Below the pieces are notes generated by a model. The model saw nothing but the letters and a program-made list of their open reading frames with translations. It had not been told where the DNA came from and ran no database searches. The position numbers and the translations under genes were made by a program. From Kribbella amoyensis (GTDB lineage: Bacteria > Actinomycetota > Actinomycetes > Propionibacteriales > Kribbellaceae), in NCBI RefSeq assembly GCF_007828865.1, contig NZ_VIVK01000002.1:248001-312000 (forward strand): DNA of 64,000 nucleotides, written 5' to 3'. Shown here piece by piece: positions 1-8,224 of the stretch (within the stretch, counting starts at the first letter, position 1; each line of letters begins with the position of its first letter).

Positions 1-2
1 TG

Positions 3-461
3 GACACCGTGCTGCGCGAGGAGAAGGGGTACACCTACGGCACCCGGTCGAGCTTCACCGCACCGCGCAAGGGCGGCATCTTCACCCTCGGCGGTTCGGT
101 CCGGACCGAGGTGACCGGGGCCGCGGTCTCGGAGGCGCTGCGGATCCTGCTGGCGGCGCGGGACGGGCTGACCGAGCGCGAGGTGGGCGAGTCGAAGGAC
201 AACCTGATCCGGACCGCCCCGCTGCGGTACGAGCAGGCTGACTCGATCGCCCAGCAGGTCGGCAGCAACATCGCCGCCGGCGTCCCGCTCGACTTCGCCG
301 ACACGTACCTGGCCCAGATTGCGGCGACGACCGCGGCCACCGCCACCGAGGCGTACCGCCGCTACGTCGGAACCGACGGGCTGCTGGTCGTCGTCGTAGG
401 GGAGGCCAAGGACGTCCGCGGTCAACTCGCCGAGTTGGGCGACGTCACCGAACTGAGCTGA
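3..461 (+). CDS. M16 family metallopeptidase, C-terminal fragment
   Basis: The gene enters from the left edge, and 152 residues of its C-terminal end are visible. The stretch beginning LREEKGYTYGTRSSF is the conserved start of the inactive second half of M16 (pitrilysin/mitochondrial processing peptidase-like) proteins, where the R/Y pair contacts substrate in the family. The zinc-binding HxxEH motif would lie upstream, outside the window, so activity cannot be judged. It ends 52 bases before the next start, with a strong hairpin in between. Family assignment is firm; the substrate is unknown. Confidence 0.85.
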   Translation, partial: DTVLREEKGYTYGTRSSFTAPRKGGIFTLGGSVRTEVTGAAVSEALRILLAARDGLTEREVGESKDNLIRTAPLRYEQADSIAQQVGSNIAAGVPLDFADTYLAQIAATTAATATEAYRRYVGTDGLLVVVVGEAKDVRGQLAELGDVTELS

Positions 462-472
462 CGGGGTGACAT

Positions 473-502
473 CCTCTGCTCAGGACCGGGCCTGAGCAGA
501 GG
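473..502 (+). terminator. Hairpin between M16 peptidase and DUF4190 gene, overlapping the latter's ribosome binding site
   Basis: CCTCTGCTCAG at 473-483 pairs perfectly with CTGAGCAGAGG at 492-502, with one further G-C pair inside, giving a 12-bp stem. It follows the M16 stop by 11 bases and could be a T-less terminator. The last bases of the 3' arm run into the purine-rich AGAGGAG that serves the next gene, so the fold would also mask that ribosome binding site. Confidence 0.6.
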
Positions 503-513
503 AGAACCCGCAG

Positions 514-933
514 ATGTCGTTCGGCGAGCGACCCCAGGACTACCCGCGGTACACCGACCGGCCCGCGGACCAGCAGCAGTACGGGCCACAGCAGCCGGTC
601 CAGCAGTACGGGCACCAGCAGCAGTACGGGGCGTACCCGGTGCAGCCGGGGTTCCCGGACCAGCCCGCGTTCGGCGTGCTCAGGGACAACAGCAACGCCA
701 CGATCGCGCTCGTCCTCGGCCTGCTCGCGTTCGTCACCGCGCTGCTGATCCTGTCGCCGTTCGCGTGGTGGAAGGGCAGCCAGGCGCTGGCCGAGATCGA
801 CGCGGCGCCGGGGGTCTACAACAACCGCGGGATGGCGGTCGGCGGCCAGATCTGCGGCATCATCGGCACCGTCCTGCTCGGCCTGGTGGTGCTGTTCTTC
901 GCCGTTCTGCTGATCTTTTTCATCGCCGCCTGA
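514..933 (+). CDS. DUF4190 domain membrane protein with Gln/Tyr-rich N-terminus
   Basis: A 139-residue protein. Residues 1-60 are hydrophilic and low-complexity, rich in Q, Y, P and G (QQYGPQQPVQQYGHQQQYG). Two hydrophobic segments follow (about residues 68-92 and 112-138), separated by the loop SPFAWWKGSQALAEIDAAPG...NRGMAVGG, which is the DUF4190 signature. The protein should sit in the cytoplasmic membrane with the disordered tail facing the cytosol. The ATG is preceded by GAGGAG 9 bases upstream. DUF4190 proteins have no settled function and the neighbours give no clue. Confidence 0.8.
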   Translation: MSFGERPQDYPRYTDRPADQQQYGPQQPVQQYGHQQQYGAYPVQPGFPDQPAFGVLRDNSNATIALVLGLLAFVTALLILSPFAWWKGSQALAEIDAAPGVYNNRGMAVGGQICGIIGTVLLGLVVLFFAVLLIFFIAA

Positions 934-1051
934 CCTTTCTGACGGACAGTCGTTTGCTGGGAAAACCTGACAACGTGCGCCCTCTTCTGGACCAGGACCG
1001 GCTGACCTAGCGTGTCCGGCGTCACACTCACTTCAGGGAGGGGATCCGCTC

Positions 1052-2746
1052 GTGAGAGACGTCCGGAGAACGTTGTACGCGGCATCCGGTGCGATCGCAC
1101 TGGTGACCGCGACACTCGCGGTGCCGGTCACCGCCGGCGCCGGGGTGTCCGGGGGAGACACCGAGTACCTGGTCCTGCTCGAGGCCGGCGCGAACCGTGC
1201 TCAGGCGGTCGCCGCGGTCGAAGCGGCCGGCGGCGAGGTGGTCAAGGAGAACACGAACCTGGGCACGCTGACCGTGCGCGCGGCCGAGACCGGGTTCACC
1301 GGCCGGGTGTCGGCCTCGTCAGCGATCGAGGGCGCCGCCCGCAGCCGCCCGATCGGCCAGCTGCCGCGGGCGAAGCGCAACGTGGTGGAGAAGGAGAACC
1401 TCGGCGCCGCCCGGAGTATCGGCAAGAAGGTTGCCAAGAGCACCGGGATGGACCCGCTCGACAGCCAGCTGTGGGGGCTGCGGATGGTCCGGTCCGACCT
1501 GGCCCGGCAGGTCCAGCCGGGCAAGCGCGCGGTCAAGGTCGGCATCCTCGACTCCGGGATCGACGCGCGCAACCCGGACATCGCGCCGAACTTCGACTGG
1601 AAGCTGTCCCGCAACTTCGCGCCCGACCTGCCCGAGGTGGACGGCGTCTGCGAGTTCCGCGGCTGTGTCGACCCGGTCGGCTGGGACGACAGCGGGCACG
1701 GTACCCACGTGGCCGGCACGATCGCGGCCGCGGCCAACGGGATCGGCGTCTCCGGGGTCGCCCCGAACGTCACGCTGGTCGAGATCCGCGGCGGCCAGGA
1801 CAGCGGGTACGTGTTCCTCGGCCCGGTGGTGGACGCGCTCACGTACGCCGGTGACGTCGGGCTGGACGTGGTGAACATGTCCTTCTACGTCGACCCGTGG
1901 CTGTACAACTGCCGGAACAACCCGGCGGACAGCCCGGAGGCGCAGGCCGAGCAGCGTGCCACGATCCAGGTGATGCGGCGGGCGCTGAACTACGCGCACG
2001 ACCACGGCGTCACGCTGGTCGGTTCGCTCGGCAACAACCACGAGGACCTCGGCAAGCCGCGGACCGACATCAGCAGCCCGGACTTCGGCGACGTCCCGCC
2101 GTACCCGCGCCCGATCGACAACGCGAGCTGCCTGGACCTGCCGGTCGAGGGCCCGCACGTGATCGGCGTGTCCGCGCTCGGCCCGTCGGCGAAGAAGGCG
2201 GACTACTCCAACTACGGGCTGGAGCAGATCGAGGTGTCGGCCCCGGGTGGCTGGTTCCGCGACTACTTCGGCACCCCGCAGTACCGGACCAACGAGAACC
2301 TGATCCTGTCGACGTACCCGGTGAACACCCTGCAGGTGGACGGGCTGGTCGACGCGGCCGGCAACATCACCGAGGCGGGGGTCGCCGGCGGCGTCCAGAA
2401 GCAGTGCCCGCCCGGCGTCACCGACTACACCCGCTGTGGGTACTACAACTGGCTGCAGGGCACCTCGATGGCCTCGCCGCACGCGACCGGTGTCGCGGCG
2501 CTGATCGTCAGCGAGTACGGCAAGAAGGGCAAGGGCAACTCGTTCGGGATGAACCCGGACAAGGTCGGCAAGGTGCTGATGGACACCGCGCAGGCCCGGG
2601 CCTGCCCGAACCCGCCGCTGCAGACCTACACGAACGAAGGGCGCGACCCGGAGTTCGACGCACTGTGTGAGGGCGGCCGGCAGTTCAACGGGTTCTACGG
2701 CCACGGCATCGTCGACGCGTACGCGGCGGTGACCAGGCGGAACTAG
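1052..2746 (+). CDS. Secreted S8 family serine peptidase (subtilase)
   Basis: A 564-residue subtilisin-like protease. The GTG start follows a GGGAGGGG ribosome binding site. A signal peptide (RRTLYAASGAIALVTATLAV) is followed by an I9-like propeptide region (about residues 30-110) and then the catalytic domain. The triad is complete: D167 in GILDSGID, H216 in SGHGTHVAG, S472 in GTSMASPHATG, with N in the GSLGNNH oxyanion region. No C-terminal P-domain or cell-wall anchor is visible, so it is probably released. Its likely role is extracellular protein turnover; the specific substrate is unknown. It appears monocistronic. Confidence 0.92.
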   Translation: MRDVRRTLYAASGAIALVTATLAVPVTAGAGVSGGDTEYLVLLEAGANRAQAVAAVEAAGGEVVKENTNLGTLTVRAAETGFTGRVSASSAIEGAARSRPIGQLPRAKRNVVEKENLGAARSIGKKVAKSTGMDPLDSQLWGLRMVRSDLARQVQPGKRAVKVGILDSGIDARNPDIAPNFDWKLSRNFAPDLPEVDGVCEFRGCVDPVGWDDSGHGTHVAGTIAAAANGIGVSGVAPNVTLVEIRGGQDSGYVFLGPVVDALTYAGDVGLDVVNMSFYVDPWLYNCRNNPADSPEAQAEQRATIQVMRRALNYAHDHGVTLVGSLGNNHEDLGKPRTDISSPDFGDVPPYPRPIDNASCLDLPVEGPHVIGVSALGPSAKKADYSNYGLEQIEVSAPGGWFRDYFGTPQYRTNENLILSTYPVNTLQVDGLVDAAGNITEAGVAGGVQKQCPPGVTDYTRCGYYNWLQGTSMASPHATGVAALIVSEYGKKGKGNSFGMNPDKVGKVLMDTAQARACPNPPLQTYTNEGRDPEFDALCEGGRQFNGFYGHGIVDAYAAVTRRN

Positions 2747-2776
2747 GACACGCTCCGGCTCCGGTCCGCAAGCACG

Positions 2777-2814
2777 CCCGGGCCTGGTCGCTCCCTGCAG
2801 CGACCGGGCCCGGG
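2777..2814. terminator. Bidirectional terminator between subtilase and CBS gene
   Basis: A 16-bp stem (2777-2792 with 2799-2814, one G-U) around a 6-base loop lies between two convergent genes and can stop transcription from either side. Confidence 0.75.
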
Positions 2815-2822
2815 TCCGCGGC

Positions 2823-3248
2823 TCAGCCGGCGATGTAGTTCGAGAGCTGCTCGCGCTCGAACTCCAGCTCGCCGATGCGGGACTTGACCACGTCGCCGAT
2901 GCTGACGATGCCGGTCAGCCGGTCGTCCACGACGACCGGCACGTGCCGGATCCGGCGGTCGGTCATCAGCCGCATCAGGTTGTCGATCAGGTCGTCGGGA
3001 CCGCAGGTGTGCACCTCGGCCGTCATGATCGCGCTGACCAGGACATGGCCGGCGTCGGGAGTCCTGTGCAGCAGCCGGACCACGTCCCGCTCGGAGACGA
3101 TGCCGGCCACGCTGCTGCCGTCCGCACTGACCACCAGGGCGCCGACGTTGTGTTCGGCTAGCAGGGCGAGCAGTTCGGTGACAGTGGCTTCGGGGGAGAT
3201 GGTGACGACCTGATTGCCTTTGCCGCGCAGTACGTCGTTGATCTTCAC
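2823..3248 (-). CDS. Tandem CBS-domain protein
   Basis: A 141-residue protein made of two CBS domains (about residues 8-62 and 73-128) and nothing else. Each has the usual pattern VSADGSSVAGIVSERDVVRLL and VVVDDRLTGIVSIGDVVKSRI. Such pairs form a Bateman module that binds adenosyl ligands (AMP, ATP, SAM or similar). A stand-alone pair is usually a cytosolic energy or ligand sensor acting through a partner. The start is GTG at 3248, chosen because AGGAGG lies 4 bases upstream and the family begins at this point. The partner is not evident here. Confidence 0.85.
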   Translation of the reverse strand: MKINDVLRGKGNQVVTISPEATVTELLALLAEHNVGALVVSADGSSVAGIVSERDVVRLLHRTPDAGHVLVSAIMTAEVHTCGPDDLIDNLMRLMTDRRIRHVPVVVDDRLTGIVSIGDVVKSRIGELEFEREQLSNYIAG

Positions 3249-3402
3249 GGAGCCTCCTGCTGGTTCGAGAGCCCAATACCCCAAGGTAGCGAAAACTGGC
3301 TCAGAGCGGCAGGTCTGACAGGTCTGGCAGAATGCGGATCGTGACCATCTTCCGCTCCGAGGGGCCATTCAGTGGCCGGTTTCCGTCACTGACGGTGACG
3401 AG

Positions 3403-4332
3403 GTGACCTGGCGCGACGACCTGGCCGTGCTTCGCCGGCGGGACGTCCGGGTGTTCGTCTCGGCCCGCTTCGTGTCCCTGCTGGGATCGTCCATCGCACC
3501 GATCGCGCTGGTGTTCGCCGTCCTCGACGTAGCGGACTCGGCGAGCGCCGTCGGCATCGTGCTGGCGGCCCGGAGCATCCCGAACGTGATCTTCCTGCTG
3601 ATCGGCGGGGTGATCGCCGACCGGTTGCCGCGGCACCTGGTCCTGGTGGTCGACGCCCTCACCTTCCTGCTCGCGGCGTTCCTGCTGGCCCGATTGGCGC
3701 TGCCCCGGATCGAGCGGGTGCGGACGTCGGTCCTGCACGACCTGCGGGTCGGCTGGGGCGAGTTCGTGTCCCGGCAGTGGGTCTGGGTGATCGTGCTGGC
3801 CTTCGCGGTGCTGAACATGATCTTCACCGCCTGCTACAACACACTCGGCCCGGTGATCGCCGACGACACCTTCGGCCGGGCCGGCTGGGGCGCGGTGTCG
3901 GCCTGCTTCGGCGCCGGCCTGATCCTCGGCGGCGTGCTGATGATCCGGGTGAAGCCCCGGTACCCGCTGCGCGTCGGCATGCTCGGGGTGTTGCTCACGG
4001 CACCTATCTTCTTCTGTCTGGCCCTGGTTCCGAACGTGGTCGTGGTCGCCGCCGCGGCGTTCGTGGTCGGGATCGGCTTCGAGATGTTCGGTATCACCTG
4101 GGAGACCGCGCTCGGCCAGCAGATCCCGCTGGACAAGCTCTCCCGGGTCGCCTCCTACGACATGCTCGGCTCGTTCATCGCCAACCCCGTCGGCCAGCTC
4201 GCGGTCGGCTACGTGGCCGCCGTGATCTCCGCCAAGGCCGTCGAGCTCTACGGAGCCACGCTGCACATCGTCGTCGTCCTGGCCGCGCTGGCCGTCCCGT
4301 CCGTGTGGAAGCTGCAACGCCAGACCGACTGA
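3403..4332 (+). CDS. MFS transporter with an internal in-frame deletion
   Basis: A 309-residue protein of the MFS_3/EntS-like exporter family, whose members are usually about 400-420 residues. TM1 and TM2 and the inter-helix motif ADRLPRH are normal. Directly after HLVLVV the sequence continues with DALTFLLAAFLLARL, which is the family's TM6. TM3-TM5, roughly 100 residues, are absent without loss of frame. The C-terminal six-helix half (TM7-12) looks complete. The start GTG overlaps a short out-of-frame reading frame (3341-3406). With nine helices it is probably non-functional or altered, although the rest of the frame is undamaged. Confidence 0.75.
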   Translation: MTWRDDLAVLRRRDVRVFVSARFVSLLGSSIAPIALVFAVLDVADSASAVGIVLAARSIPNVIFLLIGGVIADRLPRHLVLVVDALTFLLAAFLLARLALPRIERVRTSVLHDLRVGWGEFVSRQWVWVIVLAFAVLNMIFTACYNTLGPVIADDTFGRAGWGAVSACFGAGLILGGVLMIRVKPRYPLRVGMLGVLLTAPIFFCLALVPNVVVVAAAAFVVGIGFEMFGITWETALGQQIPLDKLSRVASYDMLGSFIANPVGQLAVGYVAAVISAKAVELYGATLHIVVVLAALAVPSVWKLQRQTD

Positions 4333-4387
4333 TCCCGCCGGAGAATGCCGTGGTGAGCGGCCAGTCTGGGTGGTGGCGGGGTTTTAC

Positions 4388-4435
4388 GTCAAGAGCCCGG
4401 AAATAATCGGCGTGGATTAATTCCGGGGTCTTGAC
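4388..4435. promoter_or_regulatory. 48-bp inverted repeat, candidate operator of the ROK regulator
   Basis: Arms 4388-4408 and 4415-4435 match at 19 of 21 positions around a 6-base centre. The inner arms, AAATAATC and GATTAATT, are AT-rich in otherwise GC-rich DNA and resemble operators of ROK regulators such as Mlc/NagC. The repeat lies 31 bp before the regulator's ATG (4467) and swallows the in-frame TTG at 4431, which argues against that TTG as a start. Confidence 0.65.
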
Positions 4436-4466
4436 AGAAACCCGGCCGGACGCCGAGAGTCCTGCC

Positions 4467-5726
4467 ATGGCCAAGGACACCGCCGGACCCCTGCGTCTGC
4501 TCCGTGAAACCCACGAGGAGCGGGTGCTGGCCGTGCTGCGGACCCAGGGTGCGATGACCCGCGCCCAGCTCGCCGAGCAGACCGGGTTGTCCCGGGCCAC
4601 GTTGTCGTCGATCGTCCAGCACCTGCTGGCCGGTCAGGCGCTGACCGAGACCGGCGCCGAGGAGGGGGCGAGTCGCGGCCGCGGCCGTCCGGTCACGGTG
4701 CTGACCCTGAACCCGGGCGGCGGCCTGGCCGTCGGGATGGACCTGCAGCACCGGGCCGTCCAGGTCACCGTCGCCAACGTCGCGCACGAGATCGTCGCGT
4801 CGACCGGGATCGCCTGTTCCGAGCGCACCCCGTGGGCGCGCAGGATCGAGCTGGCGAGCGAGCTGGTCGAGTCGCTCGCCGCCGCCAACTCCCTGTCCCT
4901 GAAGGCGTTGGCGGGTGTGGGCGTCGGGGTCGTCGGCCCGGTCCCCGAGACCGGCGGCCACCCGGCCACTCCCGAGGACTCGCCAACACGGGCCCAGGGC
5001 AAGCAGAGCAAGACCCACAGCAGAGCGGCACGGAGCCGGCTGGTCCACGACGGGCTGGCCGAGCGGTTCGACGTGCCGGTCTACGTGGACAACAACACCC
5101 GGCTGGCCGCGCTCGGCGAGGCCATCTGGGGTGCCGCCGCGGGCCTGCAGAACGTGCTCTACCTGCGGCTGTCGTACGGCGTCGGCAGTGGGCTGGTGCT
5201 CGGCGGCCACCTGTTCTCCGGGGCGGGTGGCGCGGCCGGCGAGCTCGGCCACGTCAGCGTCGATCCCGAATGGCCGCCGTGCCCCTGCGGCGGTCGCGGC
5301 TGTCTGGAGCGGTACGTCTCGCTCGGTGCCGTGCTCGAGGAGTGCGGTTTCCGCCAGTTCGACGAGGTCCTGCGCCGGCTCGAGGACGGTGACGAGGCGG
5401 TCCGCTCGGTCATCGCGCGGGCGGGCGAGCGGATCGGTACCGTGCTCGCCGCCGCCTGCAACACCGTCAACCCCGAGATGGTGGTGATCGGCGGGGAGCT
5501 CGCGGCGGCAGGCGACGTACTGCTCGACCCGGTCCGCGACACCGTCCGCAAGCACACCCACAGCCAGGTCCGGCGCGGGCTGGAGATCACCCCCGCCACG
5601 CTTGGCCACGACGACGCGGCGCGCGGCGGTATCGCCCTCGTCCTGCGCCGCTCCGCCCTGCTGGCCGGTTACCCGGCCGCTCCCGCCGACCCCGCTTCCG
5701 GGGCGCGGTTCCACGACCTCGGCTGA
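4467..5726 (+). CDS. ROK family transcriptional regulator of the sulfatase/arabinofuranosidase operon
   Basis: A 419-residue protein with an N-terminal winged helix (about residues 17-70, RAQLAEQTGLSRATLSSIVQHLL) and a ROK sugar-kinase-like domain. The zinc-binding ROK signature GHVSVDPEWPPCPCGGRGCLE is intact (CxCGxxGC), so it should fold as a classical XylR/NagC/Mlc-type repressor that senses a sugar. The loop after GPVPETGG is unusual, with polar residues replacing the common 'PNLPGW' segment. ATG 4467 is preferred to TTG 4431 because the latter lies inside the operator-like repeat. It is the first gene of a seven-gene operon, with 25 bases to the next start. The inducer is probably the imported glycan or arabinose. 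Confidence 0.88.
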   Translation: MAKDTAGPLRLLRETHEERVLAVLRTQGAMTRAQLAEQTGLSRATLSSIVQHLLAGQALTETGAEEGASRGRGRPVTVLTLNPGGGLAVGMDLQHRAVQVTVANVAHEIVASTGIACSERTPWARRIELASELVESLAAANSLSLKALAGVGVGVVGPVPETGGHPATPEDSPTRAQGKQSKTHSRAARSRLVHDGLAERFDVPVYVDNNTRLAALGEAIWGAAAGLQNVLYLRLSYGVGSGLVLGGHLFSGAGGAAGELGHVSVDPEWPPCPCGGRGCLERYVSLGAVLEECGFRQFDEVLRRLEDGDEAVRSVIARAGERIGTVLAAACNTVNPEMVVIGGELAAAGDVLLDPVRDTVRKHTHSQVRRGLEITPATLGHDDAARGGIALVLRRSALLAGYPAAPADPASGARFHDLG

Positions 5727-5751
5727 GCCCTGCCCTGAGGAGGCACTCGCC

Positions 5752-7242
5752 ATGAGCAACACATCCCCGACGTCCCGTCGCGCCTTCCTGCGGACCGCGG
5801 GCGGCGTCGCCCTCGGCATCCCGTTGCTGAGCGCCTGCACCGGTAGCGGCGAGAGCAGCCAGAGCGCCGGCGCCGACCCGAGCGACTCGGCCGCCGGTCC
5901 GGTGACGGTCACCTGGTGGGACCACTACCGGCCGCTGACCGAGCTGTTCGAGAAGAAGCTGTTCGTCGAGTACAAGAAGGACCACGGCAACGTCACCCTG
6001 CAACGCCGCCAGCTCGATCCGGCCGACCTCGGCCAGGCCCTGCAACTGGCGCGACGGAGCAACCAGTTGCCCGACGTGCACTCGACCGCCGGACTCGGCG
6101 GCAGCGCCGCGGCCCTGGTCACCAACGGCTGGTTCCAGCCGCTCGACGACCTGATCGACCTGGCGAACAACCCGCTCAAGGACTATCTGTACGACGGGAT
6201 CCACCGGTTCGACGGCAAGGTGTACACGTTCCCGGTGTTCAGCGGGAACTGGCACGACTCGACCACCTGGGTGAACACCGCGCTGGTCAAGCGGGCCGGC
6301 CTGGACCCGGAGCAGTCGCCGAAGACCTGGGACGAGTACCGGGCCGCGATCCGCACCATCGACCAGAAGACACCCGACTCGGTGCACGGCCTGCTGCTGC
6401 CGATGAAGGACACCGACTACCTGGCCGGCAAGCTCAACGCGTTCGCCCAGATGGCCGGTGCTCCCGGGCAGACGGACTGGAAGACCGGCGAGACGATCGT
6501 TGCCACCGACCCCTTCTTCGAGGCGATGGAGTTCCTGCTCGCCCTGCAGAAGGACGGCGTACTGCACCCCGCGTCGTCCTCCCTCGGACCGCGGGACGCC
6601 CGGGCGCGGTGGGCCGCCGGAGAGGCCGCCTTGTTCGCATGGGGTCCGTGGTTCATCGGTGGGCTGATGGTCGAGGAGTCGCCCGCGGTCAAGCGCGGGA
6701 TCTCGGCCTGGCAGATCCCGGCCCCGACCGCGCAGCGCGGCATCGTGTACGTGTCCCCGTCGCCGGGCTCGTTCTTCGTGTCCGACCAGGCCAAGAACCC
6801 GAAGGTCGCGGCCGACGTGATGGCACGGATGACGACGCCCGAGTTCGCCGCCCAGCTGGCCACCCGGATGGACCAGCCGCCGATCCTGACCGACGCGGTG
6901 GCCAAGGCCGAGGTGCACCCGGCGTACCGGAAGAACGTCGAGTTCTTCCAGCAGGACGTGCGGATCGCCCCGGTTCCGGAGGTCCGCAACGCCGGGGTCG
7001 CCAAGGTGCTGGCCGAGATGCGGGACGTGCACCCGAGCCCGGGCGAGATCGTCCAGGCCGTGCTCACCGGGTCGACGAAGGACTACAAGGCGGCCCTGAA
7101 GCAGTACGCCGACAAGGCGACCGCCGAGCGGAAGCGCGCGATCGACGCGGCCAAGAAGAAGGGCGCCGAGGTGAGCGACGCCGACTGGGTGTTCGACAAC
7201 TGGCAGCCCGGCCAGGACTATACCCAGTCCTCGTACAAGTGA
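5752..7242 (+). CDS. Sugar ABC transporter substrate-binding lipoprotein
   Basis: A 496-residue family 1 extracellular solute-binding protein. The N-terminus has a twin-arginine motif (SRRAFLRTAGG) and the lipobox LLSAC (lipid-modified Cys near residue 28), so it is probably Tat-exported and membrane-anchored outside the cell. Its body (TWWDHYRPLTELFEKK..., SVHGLLLPMKDTDY, AAGEAALFAWGPWF) is of the oligosaccharide-binding type. The ATG has GAGGAGG 8 bases upstream. It captures the substrate for the two permeases that follow. By context the ligand should be an oligosaccharide carrying sulfate and/or arabinose; the sequence itself does not show this. Confidence 0.9.
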   Translation: MSNTSPTSRRAFLRTAGGVALGIPLLSACTGSGESSQSAGADPSDSAAGPVTVTWWDHYRPLTELFEKKLFVEYKKDHGNVTLQRRQLDPADLGQALQLARRSNQLPDVHSTAGLGGSAAALVTNGWFQPLDDLIDLANNPLKDYLYDGIHRFDGKVYTFPVFSGNWHDSTTWVNTALVKRAGLDPEQSPKTWDEYRAAIRTIDQKTPDSVHGLLLPMKDTDYLAGKLNAFAQMAGAPGQTDWKTGETIVATDPFFEAMEFLLALQKDGVLHPASSSLGPRDARARWAAGEAALFAWGPWFIGGLMVEESPAVKRGISAWQIPAPTAQRGIVYVSPSPGSFFVSDQAKNPKVAADVMARMTTPEFAAQLATRMDQPPILTDAVAKAEVHPAYRKNVEFFQQDVRIAPVPEVRNAGVAKVLAEMRDVHPSPGEIVQAVLTGSTKDYKAALKQYADKATAERKRAIDAAKKKGAEVSDADWVFDNWQPGQDYTQSSYK

Positions 7243-7255
7243 CGGGGGAAGCCAA

Positions 7256-8224
7256 GTGACCGCGACGACGACCGCGCCACCCCGGCCGCGGAAGCCGCCC
7301 GCCCGTTCGTCCGGACCGCCGAAACGCCCGGTCTGGAAGCGGATGCGGGACGACTGGTGGATCTACCTGTTCCTGTTGCCGACCGTGGTCGGGTACGGGC
7401 TCTACACCGTGTACCCGCTGGTGGCGAGCTGGTGGTACGCGTTCCTGGACTGGCCCGGCTTCTCGGACCGGGGCACGTTCATCGGGCTGGCGAACTTCGA
7501 GCTGCTCTGGGCCGACGACCTGTTCTGGAACTCCTTCGTGAACTCGATGGTGTTCCTGGCCCTCGCGGTGCCGCTCCGGGTCGGCCTGGCGCTGCTGCTC
7601 GCGATCGTGCTGAACCGGAGGTCCACGCCGTTCCGCGGACTGTTCCGGACCCTGCTGTTCCTGCCGGTGGTGACGACCGGGGCGATCGTCGGGATCGTGT
7701 TCACGTTGATCCTGGACGCCGGCGGCCCGGTCAACCTGGCGCTGGTGAAGTCGTCGCTGGTGGACAGCCCGGTGGACTTCCTCGGCTCGTCCGGGTTGTC
7801 GCTGTACAGCGTGATCGGCGTCTGGGTGTGGAAGTGGCTGGGGATCACGCTGATCTACTGGCTGGCCGCGCTGCAGACGATCCCGAACGAGCTCTACGAG
7901 GCCGCCCGGATGGACGGGGCCGGGAACTGGAAGGAGTTCCGGTATGTGACGTTGCCGCTGCTGCTGCCGTTCCTGGTGGTGATCACGCTGATCGACATGG
8001 TCGGGGCGCTGAACGTGTTCGACCTGGTGGTGACGCTGACCGGCGGTGGGCCCGCGTTCTCGTCCGAGGTGGTCGAGGTGTACATCTACCGGACCGCGTT
8101 CGGTGCGACCGTGCCGCAGCTGGGCTACGCGTCCGCGGCCGCCGTGCTGTTCGGCCTGCTCACGATGGTGCTCGCGGTCGGCCAGGCGGTCGGCATCCGG
8201 GCGGCCCGGAAGGCGATGCCATGA
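7256..8224 (+). CDS. Sugar ABC transporter permease, MalF/UgpA type
   Basis: A 322-residue inner-membrane protein with six predicted helices and a cytosolic N-terminal tail rich in P and R. The EAA loop that contacts the ATPase is clear (YEAARMDGAGNWKEFRYVTLPLL, about residues 213-235). Start is GTG, 13 bases after the binding-protein gene. The stop overlaps the next gene by 4 bases. No ATPase gene is present in the cluster, as is common where a shared MsiK/MsmX-type ATPase encoded elsewhere serves several sugar importers. Confidence 0.92.
   Translation: MTATTTAPPRPRKPPARSSGPPKRPVWKRMRDDWWIYLFLLPTVVGYGLYTVYPLVASWWYAFLDWPGFSDRGTFIGLANFELLWADDLFWNSFVNSMVFLALAVPLRVGLALLLAIVLNRRSTPFRGLFRTLLFLPVVTTGAIVGIVFTLILDAGGPVNLALVKSSLVDSPVDFLGSSGLSLYSVIGVWVWKWLGITLIYWLAALQTIPNELYEAARMDGAGNWKEFRYVTLPLLLPFLVVITLIDMVGALNVFDLVVTLTGGGPAFSSEVVEVYIYRTAFGATVPQLGYASAAAVLFGLLTMVLAVGQAVGIRAARKAMP

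Noticed and set aside
3341-3406. A 21-codon frame overlapping the MFS start, as a leader peptide or frameshifted N-terminus
   Set aside because: There is no ribosome binding site, and the MFS frame begins normally at TM1 without it.
4431-4433. TTG as the start of the ROK regulator
   Set aside because: It lies inside the 48-bp inverted repeat and would add 12 residues not seen in the family; ATG 4467 is more likely.
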